The notes under the pieces: model-generated
The model's input: the letters and a program-made list of their open reading frames with translations, nothing else
Told to the model about the DNA's origin: nothing
The model's database searches: none
Shown here: positions 8,703-16,994 of the stretch, in pieces
How positions within the stretch are numbered: the stretch's first letter is position 1
Layout of the letters: each line of letters begins with the position of its first letter
Translations under genes and position numbers: made by a program
From: Streptococcus parasanguinis
GTDB taxonomy: Bacteria; Bacillota; Bacilli; Lactobacillales; Streptococcaceae
Length of the DNA stretch: 64,000 nt
NCBI RefSeq assembly: GCF_032163505.1
Contig: NZ_CP134147.1
Span: forward strand, 86,001-150,000
Reading direction: 5' to 3'

Positions 8703-8984
8703 ATGAATTTTGCGCAAACATTTAAAGCTTTATCGAATCCGATAAGAAGAAGTATCTTAGAGCTGCTAAAGGCAGGGAAATTATCCGCTGGCGATATCGC
8801 TGGCCACTTTGATGTAGCAGGAGCGACCATTTCCCATCATTTAAGCCTCCTCAAGCAGGCAGATTTAATTCGAGAGGAAAAAGAGAAGAATTTTATCTAC
8901 TATGAACTCAATACTTCTGTCTTGGAGGATTTAATGGTCTGGCTCGTTGATTTGAAAGGAGACTCTACTGATGAAAACGAATAA
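8703..8984 (+). CDS. ArsR-family autorepressor, SdpR-like
   Basis: A 93-residue winged-helix regulator: FKALSNPIRRSILELLKAG, then the recognition-helix region HFDVAGATISHHLSLLKQA and the wing LIREEKEKNFIYYELN. No metal-binding CxC is present, which fits the SdpR subgroup rather than metal sensors. In Bacillus subtilis SdpR represses its own operon with the immunity protein SdpI (established). Here it overlaps an SdpI-like gene by 14 bases and has two perfect palindromes at its promoter, supporting autoregulation. Confidence 0.9.
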   Translation: MNFAQTFKALSNPIRRSILELLKAGKLSAGDIAGHFDVAGATISHHLSLLKQADLIREEKEKNFIYYELNTSVLEDLMVWLVDLKGDSTDENE

Positions 8985-9606
8985 AAAACTATTGCTATTA
9001 ACTTCTATGGTGATCCTTTTCCCCATGCTTTGGGGGCTGATGATTTGGTCGCAATTGCCTAACCAAATCCCGATTCATTTCAATTTTGCTGGCCAGGCCA
9101 ATAACTTCCAATCGAAACCCCTGGTTGTGTTTGGTCTTCCTATTTTCGATCTCATGGTGCATCTGTTTATGATCTTTATGATCGGACGTGATCCTAAGAA
9201 TAGCGCTATGAATGAAAAAATGATTAGAGCGATTTACTGGTTGACCCCAATCGTTTCCTTAAGTACCTCCTATCTCATTTATAGCAAGGCGCTAGGATCT
9301 ACTACCAATCCATCTGTTTTTGTTTCGGTGTTGCTGGGTCTTATCTTTGTGATCATGGGCAATTACATGCCTAAGTTGAAAGTGAATCACACGGTTGGAA
9401 TCCGTCTGCCCTGGACCTTGCAGAGTGAAGATAACTGGCACAAAACCCATCGCTTGGCAGGGAAGTTGTGGGTCCTCGGAGGCTTGATCCTTCTGCTTGA
9501 AGCAGGCCTTCAATTCGCCCTTTCTTATGTTTTGGCGCTGGTCATCCTCGCCATTGTCCTTATCCCTGTGATGTACTCTTATCAATTAAGTCGGAAAAAT
9601 CGTTAG
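8971..9606 (+). CDS. SdpI-family membrane protein (DUF1648), probable immunity factor
   Basis: A 211-residue protein with about six membrane helices. The N-terminal DUF1648 segment includes LPNQIPIHFNFAGQANNF, and the SdpI signature VGIRLPWTLQSEDNWHKTHR lies near residues 139-158, followed by LAGKLWVLGG. In Bacillus, SdpI gives immunity to the SdpC cannibalism toxin and sequesters SdpR. No SdpC-like toxin gene is visible nearby, so here it may protect against foreign toxins or act in envelope-stress signalling. GGAGA precedes its ATG inside the repressor gene. Confidence 0.9.
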   Translation: MKTNKKLLLLTSMVILFPMLWGLMIWSQLPNQIPIHFNFAGQANNFQSKPLVVFGLPIFDLMVHLFMIFMIGRDPKNSAMNEKMIRAIYWLTPIVSLSTSYLIYSKALGSTTNPSVFVSVLLGLIFVIMGNYMPKLKVNHTVGIRLPWTLQSEDNWHKTHRLAGKLWVLGGLILLLEAGLQFALSYVLALVILAIVLIPVMYSYQLSRKNR

Positions 9607-9610
9607 TATG

Positions 9611-9664
9611 AAAAACAACCAGAGAAGAAGCCAGTCGGGAACGGTTTCTTTTCCGGTTGTTTTT
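9611..9664 (+). terminator. Terminator after the SdpI-like gene
   Basis: AAAAACAACC..GAGAAGAAGCC pairs with GGTTTCTTTTC..GGTTGTTTTT in a long stem rich in G-T pairs, ending in T. It could work on both strands. Confidence 0.8.
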
Positions 9665-9967
9665 GCTTGTTCATCGTTTCAAATTTAAAACTTTCAGGAA
9701 AATACTTATTTTTCGGAAAGAATCTATTAGGAGCTGATATACTATGCTATACTATATATAGCAGTTTATCTTTTTTTGAAAATTTAGGTTATGGTTTTTA
9801 TGAGTAAAAAAATTCTCTTTATTTTATAGTTTACGAGGTGAATAAATTAAGAAAAAAATATATTTGAAGGGATGGGTAGGATACCCTATTTTGATACAAT
9901 AGGGAAAAATGATTCGACTCTAATATCGTTTAAAAAACTGAAAAATTTGGTTGTGAAGGAGTGACAT
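9665..9967 (+). other. AT-rich leader region of the RloC-like gene
   Basis: No gene is seen. There is a run of near-repeats (CTATGCTATACTATATATAG) around 9745 and an inverted repeat CCCTATT-TTGATAC-AATAGGG at 9884-9904 that could be an operator or contain a weak promoter. AAGGAG lies just before the ATG at 9968. Base composition shifts here to much lower GC than the preceding genes. Confidence 0.5.
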
Positions 9968-12340
9968 ATGCAAGAATTTACAAAGATAACTATTGAAAAA
10001 GACTACTTACCTTATAGGAAGATAGAACTAAATTGGTTGAAGAAAGAAAGCAATCCGGATACTGAAATACTCAGAAGTATGATTATATTTGGAAGAAATG
10101 GAACAGGGAAAAGTACTATTTCTAAATCTATTTCTAGTTTAAGAGACATAAGTGAGGATATTACCCTTATTAATGAAAAAAATAGAGTGAGTAACACGAT
10201 AAATATTACTGATAGAGATAAAGAAACTATATTTGTATACAATGAAGAATTTCAAAATGAAAAAGTAACTTTTATAGAAAATGAAAGATTTGAAGCAATT
10301 GTTCTTATTGATGATCAAAAAGATTTAATGTCGAAAATAGCGTTAAACAAAAGTGAAGTAAAAAGATTAGAGTCTAAATTGACTCAATATAACGATGCTC
10401 TTTCAACTGCTGAAAATGACATAAAAGAAAGTATTGTAGGCACGAAAAAATCAAGGTGGAAGAGTATTTTTAGTGAATTAAATGATAAAAATCCATACTT
10501 TAATGCTAGTTTAATAAATAGAATTTCTAGTTCTGTATCTTCAAGATCAGTGGTAGAATTAGGGGAGAATCTTAGTAATCTGATAAAAGAAATAGAATCA
10601 GCTAAGAATGAAAAAAGGATTAACAGATGTTCGGAAGTAGAAATTCCCATTAATGAAATAAAAAACAAATTAAAAATTATTGCTGAGCCAGTTAGTATGA
10701 TAGAGCTAACCGAGAGAGAGAATCAGATTATTGAAATACTTGGAAATAATGTTGACAGTAGTATAGAAAAAACAGAAAATATATTAAAAGGGAATTCAAA
10801 TAATTGTCCAACATGTTTTCAGGAAATCAACGAGGATTATAAACGAGATACTTTAGCTCAATTAAAATCTGTTTTGAAAAAACAATTGTTAAATAATGAG
10901 ATATCTGAACATATTGAATGTATAGATCAAGTTATTAAAATATCTGAGCTTATAATTGCAGAATTAGATTTTGTAGATTTAGATAAAAGAATAGAAGAAG
11001 ATGTAAGAATAAGTTTGAATAAATCAATAGAAGATTTGAAATCAAAGCTTAATCTAATGATTAAGAAGCTGAAGGATAAGAAGAGTAATGTATATAGGAC
11101 CTCTGACTTTAATGACGAAACTCTTTTTAAAGCTAAAAATGCTTATGATGTATCATTATCTAAATACAATAGAGCTTGTGATGAGTATAATATAAGATTT
11201 AATAAACTTGATGAAAATATTAAAGAAGCAAATAAGCTGAATGATAAATTAGCTTATAAAGAAACAGAGAATTTTTGTAAAGAATTATTTGAAAATAGAG
11301 AAAAAATAAATAAAGCTGAGAAATCAATAGAAGAGTTAAATGAGGAAATTGTAAAAGATGAGCAGTCGGTAAAAAATACTACTTTAGCTCTTAACAATAT
11401 TAATAAACAATTGGGTAGAGTGTTTTATGAATCTGAGCGATTAAAATTAGAACAGGAAGATGGATTTTATTATGTTTTATCCAGAGGTAAAAGGACAAAA
11501 TTAAGTAGTTTATCTACTGGAGAAAGAAATGCAATTGGTTTGTGTTACTTTTTTTCTATAGTCAATCAAAATCAAAATGTTGATAATCAATATAATTTAC
11601 CACTTTTAATAGTTCTTGATGATCCGGTATCTAGTTTTGACCATGAGATTAAATTAGGAATATATAGTCTGCTTAGAGGAGAAATTGAGAAAATTGGTAT
11701 TGGTAATGAGAATAGTAAGATACTGATACTAACTCATGATAGTGATGTCTATTATAATTGTTTTAAAATATTTGAAGATATCTTAGATGCTGATGGGAAG
11801 AGAGTTTTTAGAGATAATCAGATTAAATTAAAACAATTGAATTCTATGACTGGTATAGAGACAGCTGAGAAAGAGGAAAACTTCTATTCTACGCAACTTA
11901 CAAAAATATATGACTTTGCTTGTATTGAGGATGAGGAATGTGATTTTGCAAAAGAATTTTCTCCATATATAGGTAACGTTATGAGACGAGTGTTGGAAGC
12001 TTTTTCCACATTTAATTATCAAAAAGGGATATCAGAGTTAAGTTCGAATGAAGTATTATTAAGTGAATCGATTGATGATAGAGAGGAGAGAGAGCTTCTA
12101 AAATCTCATATGTATAGATTGCTTTTGAATGGAGAAAGCCACTATTCAGATAAAATTTATGGAATAACTGAAAGAGATAGAGAAGTATTGTTGACAATTA
12201 AACAAAAGATTCAAACAGCTAGATTTGTATTAGTTCTTTTATATAGTCTTAATCCAATTCATCTTAAATACCAAATCAATAATTTAGATCAAACAATATT
12301 AGAAAGATGGAAATCGGATCTTATAGGTAGTAAAAAATAA
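9968..12340 (+). CDS. AAA_13 ATPase, candidate RloC-like tRNA anticodon nuclease
   Basis: A 790-residue SMC/ABC-type ATPase. Walker A GRNGTGKS is at 42-49, long coiled coils run from about 110 to 480, and a CPTC zinc-hook motif sits in the middle (280-283). The ABC signature LSTGE is at 515-519, Walker B LLIVLDDP at 546-553 and the H-loop His at 590. The C-terminal ~190 residues contain R673-x3-E677 (RRVLEAF) and H725 (GESHY), resembling the Arg-x3-Glu...His triad of PrrC and RloC. RloC combines this ATPase with a zinc hook and cleaves tRNA in phage defence (established). It stands alone without hsd genes. Composition is strikingly AT-rich, indicating transfer. A generic AAA_13 protein of other function remains possible. 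Confidence 0.75.
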   Translation: MQEFTKITIEKDYLPYRKIELNWLKKESNPDTEILRSMIIFGRNGTGKSTISKSISSLRDISEDITLINEKNRVSNTINITDRDKETIFVYNEEFQNEKVTFIENERFEAIVLIDDQKDLMSKIALNKSEVKRLESKLTQYNDALSTAENDIKESIVGTKKSRWKSIFSELNDKNPYFNASLINRISSSVSSRSVVELGENLSNLIKEIESAKNEKRINRCSEVEIPINEIKNKLKIIAEPVSMIELTERENQIIEILGNNVDSSIEKTENILKGNSNNCPTCFQEINEDYKRDTLAQLKSVLKKQLLNNEISEHIECIDQVIKISELIIAELDFVDLDKRIEEDVRISLNKSIEDLKSKLNLMIKKLKDKKSNVYRTSDFNDETLFKAKNAYDVSLSKYNRACDEYNIRFNKLDENIKEANKLNDKLAYKETENFCKELFENREKINKAEKSIEELNEEIVKDEQSVKNTTLALNNINKQLGRVFYESERLKLEQEDGFYYVLSRGKRTKLSSLSTGERNAIGLCYFFSIVNQNQNVDNQYNLPLLIVLDDPVSSFDHEIKLGIYSLLRGEIEKIGIGNENSKILILTHDSDVYYNCFKIFEDILDADGKRVFRDNQIKLKQLNSMTGIETAEKEENFYSTQLTKIYDFACIEDEECDFAKEFSPYIGNVMRRVLEAFSTFNYQKGISELSSNEVLLSESIDDREERELLKSHMYRLLLNGESHYSDKIYGITERDREVLLTIKQKIQTARFVLVLLYSLNPIHLKYQINNLDQTILERWKSDLIGSKK

Positions 12341-12487
12341 AGATACCATTTCTACTCATCATAAAGTTGAAAAAGTTTCTCCTTTTAAAACAATTTGAAT
12401 GAAATTTTTTCAAATTATTTAAGTAAGTGAAGTACGTTTAATGTTGTTATACTATGATTCTGAAATATGTTAAAATACTTCTCTATC

Positions 12488-12538
12488 AAACCAGGTCTTA
12501 AGAAAGCTCGTAAAGCATCACAATTATCAAAACGTTAA
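12488..12538 (+). pseudogene. rpsI 3'-end remnant A (integration scar)
   Basis: Seventeen codons read KPGLKKARKASQLSKR and stop, matching the C-terminal tail of streptococcal ribosomal protein S9. No upstream part of rpsI is present. Such orphan tails arise when an element integrates into the 3' end of rpsI and leaves an att copy. Remnant B (16009-16059) encodes almost the same tail with different codons (CTT-AAG against TTG-AAA), so the two have separate origins. Confidence 0.85.
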
Positions 12539-12563
12539 TCAACACGCTTATATCAACGTTTAC

Positions 12564-12599
12564 AGACATTTAAGAAATTTCTCTTGGATGTCTTTTTTT
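12564..12599 (+). terminator. Terminator after rpsI remnant A
   Basis: AGACATTTAAGA pairs with TCTTGGATGTCT (G-T pairs allowed), followed by six T. It probably came along with the rpsI tail. Confidence 0.85.
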
Positions 12600-12838
12600 G
12601 TCTAGCTAAATTTTACAAATTGGGCAATTTAGGTTACTCAATAATATAAAAAAGATAAAAATTTAAAGTTCGAATTTTAATTTTAAAAAAAGTAATTATT
12701 ATTGAATATCTGTTCAAACATTTTTTCTTTTCTAAGGTTAATATAAGTATATATACTTTAAAAAAGGAAGTCAAACATCTTGCTCATAGATTTTTGCATT
12801 TTTAAAAAATACATTTTGTCATATAATAATGTGGAAAA

Positions 12839-12867
12839 TTGACGGATTCCTTACATAATCATATAAT
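12839..12867 (+). promoter_or_regulatory. Promoter of the ABC-2 exporter operon
   Basis: TTGACG, 17 bases, TATAAT, inside an AT-rich 650-base gap without other recognisable genes (12341-12992). A leader of about 120 bases would run to the small ORF. The area from 12600 to 12838 shows nothing I can name. Confidence 0.75.
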
Positions 12868-12992
12868 ATGAATATGTAAACCCTTACATACTATTCTACT
12901 TATACTTGATAAAATGCAAGTTCTTGAGGATCTATAAATATATAGACACTCTTCTATTTATAAAGTGAAATAAAGAATCACGGAGAAAGTTT

Positions 12993-13196
12993 ATGGATAT
13001 TAAAGAGACATTCAACCAGCTAGACAATACAAAATTTAATGATTTCAATAATCGCCTTGAAGGTTTTGAGAAACTTTTTAAAGACAAATATTATTTTACC
13101 CATCCCGAAGATTTTAGCTCAATCTTTAGCATTTTGGTAAAGTATGGAAAAAGTACAAGTAAATATATTTTATCGAAAGGAGAGATATATGAGTGA
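12993..13196 (+). CDS. Small protein (67 aa) coupled to the ABC-2 exporter, unknown
   Basis: Not recognised. The product is mixed-charge and Phe/Tyr/Asn/Lys-rich with no signal peptide or membrane segment. A GGAGAAAG ribosome site precedes the ATG. Its stop overlaps the ATPase start by 8 bases and it shares the operon promoter, so it is likely translated and coupled. It could be a precursor peptide exported by the transporter, a regulatory leader, or a remnant of a larger protein. No leader-cleavage motif is visible, so export is only a guess. Confidence 0.55.
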   Translation: MDIKETFNQLDNTKFNDFNNRLEGFEKLFKDKYYFTHPEDFSSIFSILVKYGKSTSKYILSKGEIYE

Positions 13197-14175
13197 AATA
13201 GTTATTAATGCTCAGAATTTATCTAAAAATTTTTATAATTTTGATTCAAGACTCCCATTTATCAAGAGATTTTTGAAACGTAATCAAATAACGATTCGAG
13301 CTGTTCAAGATATTAGTTTTACGATTAAGAGAGGGAGTATAGTTGGCTTTATTGGGAGTAATGGAGCTGGTAAATCCACAACGATTAAAATGTTGACTGG
13401 GACTCTTTATCCTAGTTCCGGAAAATTAGAAGTGAATGGAGAAATTCCATTTAAAAGAAGTATAAATTTTAGAAAAAAAATTTCAATAGTAGTAGGAAAT
13501 AAATTACAGTTATTTCAAGATGTTTCGGCTATGGATTATTTTCAATTGATTGGTACTTTATATGAGGTAGAACCGGCGATTTTACAAGAACGAATTCAGG
13601 AATTAAGCAATTTGTTGAATGTAAAAGATCAGCTTTACCAGCAGGTCCGGACCCTCTCTCTTGGACAAAAAATGAAAATGGAGTTTATCGCGGCATCTTT
13701 AACAAGTCCGGAAATATTATTTTTAGACGAGCCTACTATAGGGTTAGATATACAGTCTAAAAAAGATATCAGAACATTTTTAAAGAAAATGAATGAAGAA
13801 TGTCATACTACTATTATTTTAACGAGTCATGATATGGATGATATTTCGTCTGTTTGTGACGAATTAATCGTCATTGACAAAGGAAAAATTATTTTGCAGG
13901 AGTCAATGGATGTTATTTTATCTAAATTTTCTGATTTTAAATATTTAAAGATAAAAATGATATTAGATTTGGTACCAGAGTTATGCTCTGTTAAAGGAGT
14001 AGTAGTCATTTCTCAAACAAAATCGGAATGTATACTAAAAATACCTAGAGATTTTGTCTTTGAGACATTAGAATCAATCAATAAGCTTGTAGATATAGAA
14101 GATTTTGAAATATCAAATCTTTCTTTAGAAGAAATTATTTTACAAAACTATTTTACAAAAAAGGAGCACAATTGA
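13189..14175 (+). CDS. ABC-2 type exporter, ATP-binding subunit
   Basis: A 328-residue ATPase. Walker A is GSNGAGKST, the signature is LSLGQKMKMEF (an LSLGQ variant), Walker B is ILFLDEPTIGLD, and the H-loop is TSHD. The N-terminal RAVQDISFTIKRGSIVGFIG is typical of the NatA/daunorubicin-type group, and a C-terminal extension of about 90 residues follows. AAGGAGAG before the ATG at 13189 favours this start over an in-frame ATG at 13144. It powers the two permeases that follow. AT-rich like the rest of the island. Confidence 0.93.
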   Translation: MSEIVINAQNLSKNFYNFDSRLPFIKRFLKRNQITIRAVQDISFTIKRGSIVGFIGSNGAGKSTTIKMLTGTLYPSSGKLEVNGEIPFKRSINFRKKISIVVGNKLQLFQDVSAMDYFQLIGTLYEVEPAILQERIQELSNLLNVKDQLYQQVRTLSLGQKMKMEFIAASLTSPEILFLDEPTIGLDIQSKKDIRTFLKKMNEECHTTIILTSHDMDDISSVCDELIVIDKGKIILQESMDVILSKFSDFKYLKIKMILDLVPELCSVKGVVVISQTKSECILKIPRDFVFETLESINKLVDIEDFEISNLSLEEIILQNYFTKKEHN

Positions 14176-14966
14176 AAAAAGAAATGTCTATTATTCTGAT
14201 ATCATTTCGATCTATTTTGAACTATAAATCAAGTGTACTATTGTTAATGTTACAGGCAAGTATACAAATTATGATATCAGTATTTTTATGGACGTATATA
14301 TATCAGAGTAACCAGATAAATATAGCAGGATATGATTTTACCTCAATGGTTCAATACTATTTGGGGACTATAATTTTTTCATATTTTGTTTTTTATCCAG
14401 TTGATTGGGAAATCAATGACGATGTTCATTCAGGAAATTTTTTTAGCATATTAATAAAACCTGTTACTTTTTATAAGTATTATTTTTGTAAAATGCTTGG
14501 AGATAGGCTTGCTCATTTATTATTTATCATCATTCCTGTCATTTTATTCTCCAGTGTTTATTACAAGAATGAGTTATTAACCATTGAAATTCTTATTTTA
14601 GGAAGTATTGCAATTATTCTATCTATGGTTCTATGGTTTTTAATATCATGTTGTGTAGGTATGCTTTCTTTTTGGTTAGAAAATATATTTTTTGTCCTTA
14701 CTGTTAAAGAAATAGTAATTCAGTTTTTATCAGGAATATTATTGCCTTTAAGTTTTTTTTCAAATAATTTTCGTCTGTTTTTAGATGTATTACCTTTTAA
14801 ATACTTAGTATATGAACCGCTTCAGATGTTTAGTAATGATACATATAAATTAATAGACTATTTGAGAATTATTTGTATTCAATTGATTTGGTGCATCATT
14901 TTTTATATTATATCAAGATTCATATTGAGAAAAGGAGTGGAGCACTTCTCAAATGTGGGAGGATAA
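14172..14966 (+). CDS. ABC-2 type exporter permease 1
   Basis: A 264-residue protein with about six membrane helices, of the ABC2_membrane_6 (DUF990) kind. Translation probably starts at TTG 14172, which overlaps the ATPase stop by 4 bases and is 5 bases after AAGGAG; the ATG at 14184 is too far from that site. The substrate is unknown. It pairs with permease 2 to form a heterodimeric channel. Confidence 0.88.
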   Translation: MKKEMSIILISFRSILNYKSSVLLLMLQASIQIMISVFLWTYIYQSNQINIAGYDFTSMVQYYLGTIIFSYFVFYPVDWEINDDVHSGNFFSILIKPVTFYKYYFCKMLGDRLAHLLFIIIPVILFSSVYYKNELLTIEILILGSIAIILSMVLWFLISCCVGMLSFWLENIFFVLTVKEIVIQFLSGILLPLSFFSNNFRLFLDVLPFKYLVYEPLQMFSNDTYKLIDYLRIICIQLIWCIIFYIISRFILRKGVEHFSNVGG

Positions 14967-14967
14967 A

Positions 14968-15753
14968 ATGTTTAGAATAAAAGTAATTTTTAGGCTACTT
15001 CATTTTGGTTTTAAATCTGATATGAATTTTCATTTTGACTTCTTTTGTGGTCTATTTTCGTCGATACTGTGGATTGGTTTACCTATTGTATTTTTTAGAT
15101 TGATTTTCTTAAACATAGACTCTTTTAATGGTTGGGACTATTATCAAATTTTATTTTTGGTAGGTTCCTACACTATTGTAGATGGAGTTATGATGGGATT
15201 GTTAATTAGAAGTATGGGAATTTTAGAATCAGATATTTTGAGTGGTAACTTGGATCAAATTTTATTGAGGCCGTTTGATACTCAGTTGTTCTATATTTTT
15301 AGATCATTTAATTTAGTTCAATTCGTGAATACTTTTTTTGGTCTTGCGATCATTTTTATAAGTTATGGAAATTTAAATGTACATTTAAATTCATTAAAAA
15401 TATTATTTTATATCCTTTCTTTAATGTGTGGTTGTATTATATATTATTCAATTTGGTTTCTAATAACGATTAGTTCATTTTGGTTCCCAACTAAATTTTC
15501 AAAAGTAGATGTATTTTTGAATTATATTGGAATTTCTAAGTATCCATATAATATTTTTACAGGTATTAACAGATTGATCACTATGTTATTTGTTCCCAAT
15601 TTATTAATTGCCAATCCTGCAGTATTAATATTTTTAGGGAAAGATACATTGAACCTATTTTTCTATCAAATAGTTTTTACAGTTTTTTTGATTATTATCA
15701 GTCGTACATTTTTTAGAAAAGGATTGAAAAAATATGAAAGTGCAGGAAGATAA
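14968..15753 (+). CDS. ABC-2 type exporter permease 2
   Basis: A 261-residue protein with about six membrane helices, similar in layout to permease 1 (for example SGNLDQILLRPFDTQLFYIF, a segment common in ABC2_membrane_6 proteins). GGGAGG lies 5 bases before the ATG at 14968, which is preferred over the ATG at 14953 that precedes that site. It is the last gene of the exporter operon; no clear hairpin follows directly. Confidence 0.88.
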   Translation: MFRIKVIFRLLHFGFKSDMNFHFDFFCGLFSSILWIGLPIVFFRLIFLNIDSFNGWDYYQILFLVGSYTIVDGVMMGLLIRSMGILESDILSGNLDQILLRPFDTQLFYIFRSFNLVQFVNTFFGLAIIFISYGNLNVHLNSLKILFYILSLMCGCIIYYSIWFLITISSFWFPTKFSKVDVFLNYIGISKYPYNIFTGINRLITMLFVPNLLIANPAVLIFLGKDTLNLFFYQIVFTVFLIIISRTFFRKGLKKYESAGR

Positions 15754-16008
15754 ACAATGTTGTTCAGTTATATGTTTGACTAAAGGAAGTGATTCGCTGT
15801 ACTTTGTTTTGTGGTCATTGAAACATCAGATAATTATAAACTATAATTTAAAGAATAGTATTATTAACTTATAGGTGCTAAGAAAAAATTTAAAGAAATT
15901 CCCTCATTCAATCAAACTTATTCATATTTTTTAAAATAAGAAAATAGTTGGATTTTGATGATGGTTGATATAAAGCTAAACTGAAAGTACCTGAAATCCA
16001 ACTGTGTC
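15754..16008 (+). other. Gene-free stretch ending at rpsI remnant B
   Basis: No ORF of note. AGTTGGATTT (about 15952) and AAATCCAACT (about 15993) form an inverted repeat just before the rpsI remnant. A similar AGTTGAATTTGATTGG occurs before the third core at 18676, so these may be element-end sequences. Confidence 0.4.
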
Positions 16009-16059
16009 AAACCAGGCTTGAAAAAAGCTCGTAAAGCATCACAATTTAGTAAACGTTAA
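16009..16059 (+). pseudogene. rpsI 3'-end remnant B (integration scar)
   Basis: Seventeen codons encode KPGLKKARKASQFSKR and stop, the exact style of the streptococcal S9 C-terminus, with no rpsI body upstream. It is the right-hand boundary of the segment carrying the ABC-2 exporter. Together with remnant A it frames a ~3.5-kb cargo segment in direct orientation. Confidence 0.87.
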
Positions 16060-16080
16060 AACTTATTTAAACTTATTGAA

Positions 16081-16113
16081 AGCATTTCGTATCAAAAATA
16101 CGGGATGCTTTTT
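16081..16113 (+). terminator. Terminator after rpsI remnant B
   Basis: AGCATTTCGTAT pairs with ATACGGGATGCT around a 5-base loop, followed by T. Its sequence differs from the terminator after remnant A. Confidence 0.88.
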
Positions 16114-16412
16114 CTGTTCACCCCAAATTTTTGTAACTAGGTGATACTTGAAATTAATACAAATTTGGTTGTTTTTGATAAATCTAAGCAACACTAAATG
16201 ATGAAGTGAAAGGGGATGAATCTTTGATAGTATTCATTTATTGTGAAATATGATATATTTATTAATTAGATGGATGAATACTTCTAGAGTTAAATATAGC
16301 ATAATAGGGACAGACTTTTTGGTTTATTTTTGTTTGTAGTCGGATTATGAAAGAATATCCAATATTATGCGATAAGATAGAATGTTACAAAAAAGAAAGG
16401 GGATGCAATCCG

Positions 16413-16981
16413 ATGAAGAAAGACAGATTAATTGTATTGACAGATGCTGTTCTAGCAATTATTATGACCATCTTGATTTTAGAGTTAGAAAAACCAACAA
16501 CACCAAGTCTTGAAGCTTTTTGGGATTTACGGCAAAATTTCTTTGCTTGTTTTCTTTCCTTTTTCTGGTTGGGATCGTTATGGATGGCACTAAACACATT
16601 ATGGGAAAAGGTTGAGAAAATTTCCTCAGAAATTATTTGGTGGAATTTGTTTCTACTCTTGGAGCGGCAGGAGTTCTCTTTGGAGAATTTCATGCCATCC
16701 AAGATACCAGTCTGAATGATGTGGTGGACCGGATCTATATAAATGTCAAGGATTTACCGTTTCAGTCCTTGGGAGCTTTAGCTAATATCCTGTCTGATGT
16801 TAAGAAGGGACTGATTCAAGACAGTCATATCTGGTCTTTCTTCCAGTCATTTTTCAAACAATATCAGTTGATAATCAGCTTAAATCAGATCTATCAGTTT
16901 GTCTATCTTTCTCTGATGGAGATCATGTCCTATCTTCACTTTGATTATTGGAAAAAACGGCTCGGTCAGGAGCTAGTATGA
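16413..16981 (+). pseudogene. TMEM175-like channel fragment fused out of frame to the tail of another protein
   Basis: The first ~82 residues from the ATG at 16413 (after AAAGGGG) match the DUF1211/TMEM175 potassium-channel family: LTDAVLAIIMTILILELEKP, then SFFWLGSLWMALNTLWEKVE. Near 16655 the similarity stops. That frame ends at 16715, while another frame stays open to 16981 with a different C-terminal sequence (LGAAGVLFGEFHAI onward). This looks like a deletion that joined two neighbouring genes. The product would be a truncated, probably inactive, channel half. Nothing notable is seen between 16114 and 16412. Confidence 0.75.
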
Positions 16982-16994
16982 ATAAGGAGAACAA

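Noticed and set aside
9745..9765. CTATGCTATACTATATATAG as a miniature mobile element end
   Set aside because: It is low-complexity AT repeat with no matching partner found elsewhere in the window.
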